Of a stretch of DNA of 13,232 nucleotides, positions 1 to 6,478 are shown piece by piece. This stretch comes from CAYGTK01 sp964352775. Its GTDB lineage: Bacteria > Bacteroidota > Bacteroidia > Chitinophagales > CAIOSU01. The stretch spans positions 1-13,232 of the forward strand of contig CAYGTK010000118.1 in NCBI GenBank assembly GCA_964352775.1, in the 5' to 3' direction. Numbering within the stretch: position 1 is the stretch's first letter; each line of letters begins with the position of its first letter. The position numbers and the translations under genes are program-made. The notes below the pieces were generated by a model. It was given only the letters and a program-made list of their open reading frames with translations. It did no database searches and had not been told where the DNA came from.

Positions 1-1511
1 CTTATCACAATAATAATTAGTGCAGGAAAAGCAGCCTGTTGAAGTTGTTCGTCCATAGCCCATTCGTAGGCCGTTGTTGCTAATGTATCTACATTGAAAG
101 GGCGGAGAATGAGCGTAAGTGGCAGCTCCTTCATCATATCCACCACAGCTACAAACCATCCTACCAATACCGCCCGCTTTATCAACGGAAGCTGAATGCG
201 TAGAAAGGTTAAAAACTGATTCTGCCCTAAAGACCTAGAGGCATAGGCTAAAGAAGGAGAAACACCTTGCAATGCCGCTTCAATAGGAAAGAAAGATACC
301 GCCAAGAAACGCACCACATAGGCATAGTATAGCAGCGCAACCGTTCCGCCAAGGAATCTAAAGCCTAACCACTTATCTAGATCGAAAGCAGGTAGCATTA
401 CCGCAACCGCTATTACAGCCCCAGGAATAGCATAACCTAGCGTACTGAATTCCAGTAATTTTTTGATGACAGGATGAGTGTTCCAGTAATTTAACATACT
501 CCACAGTAAGGCGAATAACACACATAAACCACCACCAGCCAAACCAATGGTCAAGCTATCTTGTATGATTTTCCCTAAGCCAGATGGAACTTCCCAACCG
601 ATCTGCTGTACCCAATAGATCAATTGCCCAACAGGAAATATAAAGCCGAGCAATACTGGTAGTGCGCAAAGTATAAGTGCCACAATTCCAGATACACCTT
701 TCAATTTAAGTGGGGTATGCGGGCGGCTACCGCTGTTAGTTGTGGTGAATTTTCTTGACTGCCTTAAGTTCTTCTCTACTAGAACGATAGCTAGCGCAAT
801 AGCGAACAAGGCAACAGCAATATACAATGCTCCCGCTAGGTTATCTTGTCCGAACCACATCCTGAAAATAGCCGTGGTGAAAGTAGTGACCCCAAAGTAT
901 TTAGCTGCACCATAATCGTTCAGCAATTCCATTATCACCAAGAAAAGCCCCCCAGCTATAGCAGGACGAGCCAAGGGCAACGCCACAGAATAGAAGTACT
1001 TCGTACGACTAGCTCCCAAAGAGCGCGCCGCATCGTTCAAATTGGCATTAAGTAAACTAAAAGCGGAACGAGCCGCCAAATAAACATAGGGATACAAGGC
1101 CAAAGCCAATACGAAAGCCAAAGTACCCAAGCCAGCCCAAGAAAGGGGAGAGGGAGTAAAATGCTCTACCAAACCAGCATAAGAGTAGGCCATGATATAG
1201 CCAGGAATAGCCAGCGGTAAAGCCAAAGCTCCTTGAACTAGCTTTCTACCTGGAAACTGAAAGGTGGCTACTAAATAAGCACTAGGAACGGCCAGTAACA
1301 ACGTGAAAAGACTGGTCAATAGAATGAGTGGAAAGGTATTCTTAGCGGCACTCCAAACTAGTTTATCACTAAGTATTGGGCCTATCTCGCCATCACCAGT
1401 TAGCATTTGAACGAGGAGAAAAAGAAAAGGGAGTAGGATGAACAGGCTACTTAAAAGAGCGGGTAAATGGTGCCATCTTAATGCACCACCCAAACTTTTC
1501 CGCCTACTCAA
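1..1511 (-). CDS. Iron(III) ABC transporter permease, FbpB type (partial, C-terminus cut by left edge)
   Basis: Inner-membrane permease of a ferric-iron ABC importer; takes iron from the binding lipoprotein encoded just upstream. About 503 codons are visible and the frame is open to the left edge, so only a short C-terminal tail is missing (family usually 500-560 residues). It is a tandem two-domain permease, with an EAA loop in each half: DAARSLGASRTKYFYSVALP at about residues 160-179 and YASRSLGQNQFLTFLRIQLP at about 423-442. These loops contact the ATPase. PLAIPGYIMAYSYAGL and ELPLTLILRPFNVDTLA are typical of the family. Many hydrophobic helices are visible. No ATG is usable at the front: the in-frame candidates are TTG at 1511 (chosen, gives MSRRKS before the first helix) and TTG at 1493; the first in-frame ATG, at 1406, would delete helix 1. 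The frame is the same as that of the binding-protein gene, whose TAA ends 9 bases before. The partner ATPase is not in the window. Family call is secure; the start is inferred. Confidence 0.93.
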   Translation of the reverse strand, partial: MSRRKSLGGALRWHHLPALLSSLFILLPFLFLLVQMLTGDGEIGPILSDKLVWSAAKNTFPLILLTSLFTLLLAVPSAYLVATFQFPGRKLVQGALALPLAIPGYIMAYSYAGLVEHFTPSPLSWAGLGTLAFVLALALYPYVYLAARSAFSLLNANLNDAARSLGASRTKYFYSVALPLARPAIAGGLFLVIMELLNDYGAAKYFGVTTFTTAIFRMWFGQDNLAGALYIAVALFAIALAIVLVEKNLRQSRKFTTTNSGSRPHTPLKLKGVSGIVALILCALPVLLGFIFPVGQLIYWVQQIGWEVPSGLGKIIQDSLTIGLAGGGLCVLFALLWSMLNYWNTHPVIKKLLEFSTLGYAIPGAVIAVAVMLPAFDLDKWLGFRFLGGTVALLYYAYVVRFLAVSFFPIEAALQGVSPSLAYASRSLGQNQFLTFLRIQLPLIKRAVLVGWFVAVVDMMKELPLTLILRPFNVDTLATTAYEWAMDEQLQQAAFPALIIIVI

Positions 1512-1520
1512 AACAGGCCA

Positions 1521-2546
1521 TTATTCCCAGCCAGCAGCGTTGAATACCGCTACAGCCTCATCATTAAATTCACCAAGTAATTCCATATTCAAGGTGTCAG
1601 CCTTAAAGCTTCCCCACTCCTGTAACAATGTATTCGGTGCTACTGCAGGGTTTACAGGATATTCATTATTTGCCTCAGTATACTTGGTTTGAGCTGCAGG
1701 AGCGGTTAAGTATTCTAACAACAACAAAGCATTCTTCTTATTTGGCGAATGCTTGGCAAGGGCCGCACCGCTGATATTTACATGACTTCCCGACCCATCT
1801 TGTTCAGGAAAAACGATACCTACTTTACTAGCTATCTCCTTATCACCCTCCTCTTCCGAGCGAGCTATTCTGGCCAAATAGTAATTATTCACCAAAGTAG
1901 CTACAGCCTCGCCATTTGCTACTGCTTTTATCTGGTCAGTATCATTCCCCTTGGGGTCACGGGCCATATTTTCTCTTACTGCTTTCGTCCAAACCTTGGC
2001 CTTGTCCATACCATCGTGAGCTATCATACTAGCTAATAACGATTGATTGTAACGGTTCTCAGATGAACGAACTACTACCTTTCCAAACAAAGCTGTGTCT
2101 GCTAGATCATAGTAGCTGGTCAATGCAGATGGGTCTATTAATTCCTTATTGTAAACGATAACCCGTGAGCGGTACGACAATCCATACCAGTAGTTCTCTT
2201 TATCCTTAAAATTAGAGCCTACCTGTTTTTCCAATTTCTCAGAAGTTATCGGCTGAAGCACATCCTTAGTCTTGGCTTGCCATAAACGGCCACCATCTAC
2301 GGTGATAAAAAGATCGGCAGGGCTTTGCTCTCCTTCCGCAGCTAGTCGGTTGATCAGCTCATCGGCGCTGGCCTTTATCACATTTACTTTAATGCCTGTT
2401 TCTTTCTCAAAGTCGGCATATATCTCCTTGTCTACTGGGTAATGACGGTGAGTATACACATTCACTACTTGTTCACCTTGCTGCTCACCACCCACGCATG
2501 ATGTTAGCATCACGATGAATAGCCAAAAAATAGTTGTTAAACGCAT
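1521..2546 (-). CDS. Ferric-iron-binding lipoprotein of an ABC importer (FbpA/FutA family)
   Basis: Extracytoplasmic solute-binding protein that captures Fe(III) and delivers it to the adjacent permease. The chosen ATG start gives 341 residues, normal for the family. A short signal peptide ends in the lipobox LTSC, so Cys17 should be lipidated and anchor the protein. The mature part begins NVYTHRHYP, the usual first strand of this family. The FutA-type ligand set appears complete by motif: His35-Tyr36 (RHY), Tyr166 (in ENRYNQS) and the double tyrosine Tyr222-Tyr223 (in NNYYLAR). GLSYRSRVIVYNK near residues 122-134 is also characteristic. The frame extends upstream to a TTG at 2558, but AAAGGA lies between that TTG and the ATG at 2546 and would serve as ribosome-binding site, and the ATG gives a cleaner lipoprotein signal; hence 2546. 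The gene lies 48 bases after the SGNH gene and 9 bases before the permease, indicating at least a two-gene transport operon. Iron as substrate is inferred from ligand motifs. Confidence 0.93.
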   Translation of the reverse strand: MRLTTIFWLFIVMLTSCVGGEQQGEQVVNVYTHRHYPVDKEIYADFEKETGIKVNVIKASADELINRLAAEGEQSPADLFITVDGGRLWQAKTKDVLQPITSEKLEKQVGSNFKDKENYWYGLSYRSRVIVYNKELIDPSALTSYYDLADTALFGKVVVRSSENRYNQSLLASMIAHDGMDKAKVWTKAVRENMARDPKGNDTDQIKAVANGEAVATLVNNYYLARIARSEEEGDKEIASKVGIVFPEQDGSGSHVNISGAALAKHSPNKKNALLLLEYLTAPAAQTKYTEANNEYPVNPAVAPNTLLQEWGSFKADTLNMELLGEFNDEAVAVFNAAGWE

Positions 2547-2566
2547 GTTTCCTTTCAATTGCGGGC

Positions 2567-2574
2567 CAAAATTA
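2567..2574 (-). promoter_or_regulatory. Possible -7 element for the iron-transport genes
   Basis: TAATTTTG on the minus strand fits the Bacteroidota -7 consensus TAnnTTTG and lies 20 bases before the ATG of the binding lipoprotein. No TTG or TTTG is found at the expected 17-23 base distance upstream, so the match is only half a promoter. A small dyad, TAAGGA (2573-2578) with TCCTTA (2588-2593) around a 9-base loop, overlaps it. The transport genes could have their own promoter here or simply be read through from the SGNH gene. Confidence 0.25.
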
Positions 2575-2594
2575 AGGAAATGAACAGTCCTTAT

Positions 2595-3611
2595 TTAGAA
2601 TCGTTCAAAATTACCCTGAACGGGGGATGCAGTTCTAAGGCTGTCAAATATAGCCTGAGCCAGTATGGTATTACCTTCTGGCGTAACATGGCAGTCATCC
2701 GTAAACACTTCTAAATTGCTAGAAAGAGCCCCCGTCAAGCTAAAAGCGAAGGGATATTGACCAGCATTCTTCTCCATATTAGCATAGAGATCACTTAAAG
2801 AACGCTGCTCTCCAGATTTTGCTTTACTAGGGTAAAATCGAACAGGTTGAAGGAACGAGTAGTAAGGAATACCTTTTGCTTCGCAGAAGTCGTAGGTATC
2901 CTTTAATATCTTCTCATAAGTCTCACAAGCTCTCTCGGTCGATTCGTTTCCCTTCACAGGCCATTTGTAGTCTTTGGCCTTCCAAGTTCTTAGTGTGTAG
3001 TCTTTAGCTCTATTAATACTCTTAAAAGGAAAGGCAAATCGCGAATAGGGTTTACTATGAAAACGATTGTGGTGAATAACCTGAAAGTCTTTCCAATTAT
3101 GAGGGGGCAGTGGGTGGGGATTTGCCTGAAAGCGATTTAGTTTCCAAGTCAGCATGTCATTATAGCCATCCAGCCCAATTATCATATCGGGTTCATATTC
3201 CTGAAGAATACTTTGCACTAGAATGAATTCTTGTTGCACCACAAAAGCGGAGATACCTGCGTTGATTACTTCTATCTTCTTTCCCGTAGTATCTTTTGCT
3301 TGCCAGATACGTTCTAGGTTGGCAGCTATCGACTGCTCTGGAGCGTTTCCCCTTGCCACGCTTCCGCCAATTAGTATGATGCGGAAGGTATTATCTGGCT
3401 TTTGGATGGAATGCTCCGTTTTAAATCCATGCTTATTCAGGCCTTCTCCTTCTTCAAACAAATAATACAGATAGGGATGATCGACCACGTTCATCGGTTC
3501 TATATTGCGGTCTTTGTAAGAGAATCCTATGCTCAGCACTATTTCAACTACAATAGCTACCCCAACGAGCATTAGGAAAAAGAATAGACAATATTGCAGC
3601 GCTTTTTTCAT
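2595..3611 (-). CDS. Membrane-anchored SGNH/GDSL-family hydrolase, substrate unknown
   Basis: Predicted esterase or acyl-hydrolase of the SGNH superfamily, 338 residues. An N-terminal hydrophobic segment (about residues 8-30, after MKKALQY) should export it or anchor it facing the periplasm; no lipobox is seen. The family blocks occur in order: block I IGGSVARG with nucleophile Ser84 (a GGS variant of GDS), block II VINAGIS with Gly119, block III GLDGYNDM with Asn151, and block V DDCH, giving Asp305 and His308 of the catalytic dyad. All four SGNH residues are therefore present and the enzyme should be active. The middle part (residues 160-260) is rich in aromatic and basic residues. Similar single-pass SGNH proteins occur across Bacteroidota and some act on acetylated polysaccharides or lipids, but nothing here fixes the substrate. 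It lies 48 bases upstream of the iron-transport genes on the same strand and diverges from the biotin operon. A role in iron uptake is not supported beyond adjacency. Confidence 0.88.
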   Translation of the reverse strand: MKKALQYCLFFFLMLVGVAIVVEIVLSIGFSYKDRNIEPMNVVDHPYLYYLFEEGEGLNKHGFKTEHSIQKPDNTFRIILIGGSVARGNAPEQSIAANLERIWQAKDTTGKKIEVINAGISAFVVQQEFILVQSILQEYEPDMIIGLDGYNDMLTWKLNRFQANPHPLPPHNWKDFQVIHHNRFHSKPYSRFAFPFKSINRAKDYTLRTWKAKDYKWPVKGNESTERACETYEKILKDTYDFCEAKGIPYYSFLQPVRFYPSKAKSGEQRSLSDLYANMEKNAGQYPFAFSLTGALSSNLEVFTDDCHVTPEGNTILAQAIFDSLRTASPVQGNFERF

Positions 3612-3695
3612 GTTTACTGGCCTTGTAAGGGCAAACGATTATATTTGCCTAGTAGGCTTTTGCCAAAGTTATATCATTTTANNNNNNNNNNAGCT
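3612..3695. promoter_or_regulatory. Divergent control region between SGNH gene and biotin operon
   Basis: Short intergenic region serving two divergent genes and interrupted by unknown bases. On the plus strand TATATTTG (3640-3647) fits the Bacteroidota -7 consensus TAnnTTTG and could drive bioB; no well-spaced upstream TTTG is seen (a TTG at 3623-3625 is 14 bases away, too close). On the minus strand TAACTTTG (3671 to 3664) fits the same consensus for the SGNH gene; its upstream element would fall in the masked bases. If both are real the two transcripts overlap at their 5' ends. The hexamer TTTGCC occurs at 3644-3649 and 3659-3664, and inverted as GGCAAA at 3630-3635, giving a dyad GGCAAA-N8-TTTGCC that overlaps the candidate bio promoter and is a possible operator. 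It does not resemble the enterobacterial BirA site TTGTAAACC/GGTTTACAA. Confidence 0.35.
3682..3691. other. Assembly gap (10 N)
   Basis: Ten consecutive unknown bases, four bases before the bioB ATG. A run of exactly ten is typical of a scaffolding placeholder, so the true length may differ. It hides the bioB ribosome-binding site and part of the leader. An open frame that appears to extend bioB upstream through these bases is not meaningful. Confidence 0.95.
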
Positions 3696-4706
3696 ATGAA
3701 ACCCGAGATCAGAAACGATTGGACGAAAGAAGAGATAAGCGAAATTTACCACATGCCCTTGATGGAATTGATGTTTCAAGGCGCAACCGCACATCGCAAA
3801 TACCACAGCACGGGCGAGGTTCAGGTATGTACATTGTTATCGGTTAAAACAGGTGGCTGTCCAGAAGATTGTGCTTACTGTCCACAAGCGGCACGTTATC
3901 ACACAGATGTAAAAGTGCATAAGCTGCTTGAAAAAGACGTGGTACTAGATGCTGCTCAAAAGGCAAAGGATTCAGGTTCTACCCGTTTTTGTATGGGAGC
4001 TGCTTGGCGCGAGGTTCGCGATAACAAGCACTTCGATCAAGTAGTAGATATGGTAAAAGGCGTTAACGACCTAGGCTTGGAAGTTTGCTGCACCCTTGGT
4101 ATGTTGAACGACGACCAAGCTAAGCGACTAAAAGAAGCAGGATTATTTGCCTACAATCACAACCTAGACACTTCAGAAGAACATTACGAAGAAATTATCA
4201 GCACACGTACTTATGGTGATCGTTTAGATACACTAGGTAGCGTTCGTCGTGCAGGGTTAAGCGCATGCAGCGGTGGTATCATCGGTATGGGCGAAAGCGA
4301 AGAAGATCGAATAGGGATGATACATACCTTGGCTAATTTGCCAGTACATCCTGAAAGTGTGCCTGTAAATGCACTGGTGCCCGTACCTGGAACTCCATTG
4401 GCGGATCAGCCACGTGTTTCCGTTTGGGAAATGGTGCGTATGATAGCCACGGCTCGTATCGTGATTCCTAAGGCAATGGTTCGACTATCTGCTGGTAGAG
4501 AGAAAATGAGCACCACTGAGCAAGCACTTTGCTTTATGGCTGGAGCCAATTCTATCTTCGCTGGAGATAAGTTACTGACCACACCAAATCCAGAAGTGGA
4601 TGCCGATAAAGCAATGTTTGAACTATTAGGCTTACAACCTCGCGAAGCATTCAAAGGCAAAGCGAAAGAAGCGACCGAAAAGGTGGCCGAACAGGTAGAA
4701 GCATAA
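3696..4706 (+). CDS. bioB: Biotin synthase BioB
   Basis: Radical-SAM enzyme that inserts sulfur into dethiobiotin to make biotin, the last step of the pathway; cytosolic. The 336 residues match the family length (E. coli about 346). The [4Fe-4S]/SAM motif is Cys55, Cys59 and Cys62 in GGCPEDCAYCPQ. Ligands of the sacrificial [2Fe-2S] cluster are also present: Cys99 (RFCMGAAWR), Cys131 (LEVCCTLG), Cys191 (SACSGGIIGMGE) and Arg263 (VRLSAGRE). YNHNLDTS and NALVPVPGTPL are further family signatures. The C-terminal 20 residues are a Lys/Ala/Glu-rich tail, a variable part of the family. The ATG at 3696 gives MKPEIRNDW, a normal beginning; any further extension would run into the masked bases. It is the first gene of the bio operon, with bioF starting 3 bases after its stop. 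All catalytic residues are intact. Confidence 0.98.
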   Translation: MKPEIRNDWTKEEISEIYHMPLMELMFQGATAHRKYHSTGEVQVCTLLSVKTGGCPEDCAYCPQAARYHTDVKVHKLLEKDVVLDAAQKAKDSGSTRFCMGAAWREVRDNKHFDQVVDMVKGVNDLGLEVCCTLGMLNDDQAKRLKEAGLFAYNHNLDTSEEHYEEIISTRTYGDRLDTLGSVRRAGLSACSGGIIGMGESEEDRIGMIHTLANLPVHPESVPVNALVPVPGTPLADQPRVSVWEMVRMIATARIVIPKAMVRLSAGREKMSTTEQALCFMAGANSIFAGDKLLTTPNPEVDADKAMFELLGLQPREAFKGKAKEATEKVAEQVEA

Positions 4707-4709
4707 GTC

Positions 4710-5855
4710 ATGAATTCTGATTTGGCCTTGGATAGTTTGCACCACTTATTGGAGCAACGCAGGGCAGAAGGTACGTTCCGCGAACTACCCTTACCCGATG
4801 GTGCTATCGACTTTTGTTCCAACGATTATTTGGGTCTAGCGAAGTCTGCCTTATTACCTCAACTCATCGATCGAAAAATGAAAGAATTGGGTACGCCTCA
4901 AGTAGGCGCAACAGGTTCTAGATTGATAAGTGGCAACTCCGATTATTACGAAGCGGTAGAGCAAAAATTAACACAACATTATCAGGCTGAAGCAGGTCTT
5001 TTATTTAATAGCGGTTACACCGCCAATCTCGGGTTTTTCGCCTCTGTTCCACAACGAGGTGATCTTATTTTGGCAGATGAATTAGTTCATGCCTCCATCC
5101 GCGATGGTATCAAAATGAGCCGCTCAAGGTCTCTCTTTTTTCCGCATAATAATGTAGATGCCGTTGCCCAATTATTATCACAAGAGGAGTACGAAAATGT
5201 ATACGTTGTAGTTGAGAGTTTGTACTCTATGGATGGTGATCTTTCACCCTTAAAAGAACTGTCGAAGTTCTGTGAAAATGGTTGCGTAAAGTTAGTTGTA
5301 GATGAAGCTCACGCCGTCGGATTATTCGGGGATAAGGGAGCGGGTAGAGTAGTGGAAGAGGTAATACAGAAAGAGGTGTTCGCACGTATCATCACCTTCG
5401 GAAAAGCGCCAGGATGTTCAGGAGGATTGGTAGTAGGGAGTTCAGCCCTTCGCGACTTTTTGATCAATTATGCTCGGCCTTTCATTTATACAACGGCCCT
5501 TCCATTGTACAACATTGTTGCTTTGGATAAAGCACATGACATTTTGACAAGTCAACAATATAAGTTGAACAAAGTCAGTGATTTAGTAGGTTTTTTTAAA
5601 GTAGGGTTGAAAGGTTTCTTAAAACAACAATTGCTATCAGATGACACTCCCATACAGAGCCTGACAGTACATGGGAATGAGGAAGTGAAAGCCGTTTCAG
5701 CAGCCTTAAAAGAGGCGGGTATATATGCCAAGGCTATTGTTTACCCCACCGTGGCAAGAGGTAGTGAACGCATCAGGATATGCTTGCACAGTTACAATAC
5801 TAAAGAAGAAGTAAACCTACTATGCGAGGTTTTAAATAGAGAAATAGAACCATGA
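4710..5855 (+). CDS. bioF: 8-amino-7-oxononanoate synthase BioF
   Basis: PLP-dependent alpha-oxoamine synthase that condenses a pimeloyl thioester with L-alanine to give 8-amino-7-oxononanoate, CoA/ACP and CO2; first ring-assembly step of biotin synthesis. The 381 residues match the family (E. coli 384). Motifs: FCSNDYLGLA near residue 35-44, GATGSRLISGN near 66-76, LADELVHAS with His127 stacking on the cofactor, VDEAHAVGLFG with Asp198 and His201, and TFGKAPGCSGG with Lys232 as the Schiff-base lysine. The C-terminal domain carries RIRICLHSYNT. Closely related KBL and serine palmitoyltransferase share this fold, but the position inside the bio operon settles the role. The start lies 3 bases after the bioB stop and the end overlaps bioD by ATGA, indicating translational coupling. 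The sequence after the active lysine (APGCSGG) departs somewhat from the G-GCHGAA form common in the phylum, with no obvious loss of function. Confidence 0.96.
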   Translation: MNSDLALDSLHHLLEQRRAEGTFRELPLPDGAIDFCSNDYLGLAKSALLPQLIDRKMKELGTPQVGATGSRLISGNSDYYEAVEQKLTQHYQAEAGLLFNSGYTANLGFFASVPQRGDLILADELVHASIRDGIKMSRSRSLFFPHNNVDAVAQLLSQEEYENVYVVVESLYSMDGDLSPLKELSKFCENGCVKLVVDEAHAVGLFGDKGAGRVVEEVIQKEVFARIITFGKAPGCSGGLVVGSSALRDFLINYARPFIYTTALPLYNIVALDKAHDILTSQQYKLNKVSDLVGFFKVGLKGFLKQQLLSDDTPIQSLTVHGNEEVKAVSAALKEAGIYAKAIVYPTVARGSERIRICLHSYNTKEEVNLLCEVLNREIEP

Positions 5856-6478
5856 AATTATTCGTTTCAGGTATAGATACTGGAGTAGGAAAAACCATTG
5901 CTTCGGCAGTATTAGTAGAGGCATTAAAAGCCGATTATTGGAAGCCAGTACAAGCTGGTGATCTTGATAATAGTGATAGTATTTCACTCGCTGATATGAT
6001 CACAAATTCCATCACAAAAATTCATGCGGAAAAACACGCTCTTACAGTTCCTGCTTCGCCTCATTTTGCTGCGGAACAAGATGGTGTTTTGATAAGTGAC
6101 AGTGATTTCAAACTTCCAAAAACAGAGAATGAGCACCTAATAGTTGAAGGAGCAGGAGGCCTAATGGTACCCCTAAATAAAGACTACCTGATCATCGATC
6201 TTATCAAAGATCTGGATCTGTCAGTTGTGTTAGTTTCTAAGAACTATTTGGGCTCTATTAACCATACTTTATTGAGTGCCGATAAGCTGAAAAAAGAAGG
6301 AATTCCATTTACAATTCTATTCAATGGAGAAGAGAATTTAGCTACCGAATCGGTGATAGCTTACTATACAAAAGCACCAATTTTAGGGCGAATAAATTGG
6401 ACGGAAAACGCAAACAAGCAATTCATTCAGCAAGAAGCTGACCGATTAAAAGAGGCAATAAAAAGCCTGAAAATATGA
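5852..6478 (+). CDS. bioD: Dethiobiotin synthetase BioD
   Basis: ATP-dependent enzyme that closes the ureido ring: 7,8-diaminononanoate plus CO2 and ATP gives dethiobiotin; cytosolic homodimer in the family. At 208 residues it is slightly short of E. coli BioD (about 225) but complete. The P-loop is GIDTGVGKT (residues 7-15, Lys14-Thr15). KPVQAG carries Lys31, equivalent to the carbamate-forming Lys37 of E. coli. The second substrate/Mg site motif VEGAGG is at 98-103, and ASPHFAA at 68-74 is the usual substrate-loop motif. VVLVSKNYLGSINHTLL is the conserved strand and helix after it. The ATG overlaps the bioF stop as ATGA, and its own stop overlaps the bioA ATG the same way. The order D before A puts steps 3 and 2 next to each other. 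Codon use and base composition resemble the neighbours. Confidence 0.96.
   Translation: MKLFVSGIDTGVGKTIASAVLVEALKADYWKPVQAGDLDNSDSISLADMITNSITKIHAEKHALTVPASPHFAAEQDGVLISDSDFKLPKTENEHLIVEGAGGLMVPLNKDYLIIDLIKDLDLSVVLVSKNYLGSINHTLLSADKLKKEGIPFTILFNGEENLATESVIAYYTKAPILGRINWTENANKQFIQQEADRLKEAIKSLKI

Noticed and set aside
846..2036. Plus-strand open frames opposite the iron permease and binding protein
   Set aside because: Short, without protein-like features, and each fully covered by well-supported minus-strand genes.
2556..2558. TTG at 2558 as the start of the iron-binding lipoprotein
   Set aside because: The AAAGGA that would act as ribosome-binding site lies just after it and before the ATG at 2546, which gives a normal lipoprotein signal peptide.
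3594..3695. An upstream, in-frame extension of bioB reading through the unknown bases
   Set aside because: It crosses ten N, would overlap the divergent SGNH start, and adds residues unlike any BioB; the ATG at 3696 gives a standard N-terminus.
3612..3695. A classical BirA operator or a riboswitch before bioB
   Set aside because: No TTGTAAACC/GGTTTACAA-like palindrome is visible, and the leader is too short and partly masked to support an RNA switch.
4406..4822. A 138-codon open frame antisense to the bioB/bioF junction
   Set aside because: It lies wholly opposite two highly conserved genes, has a low-complexity Ser/Ala composition, and has no recognisable domain; it is a coding shadow.
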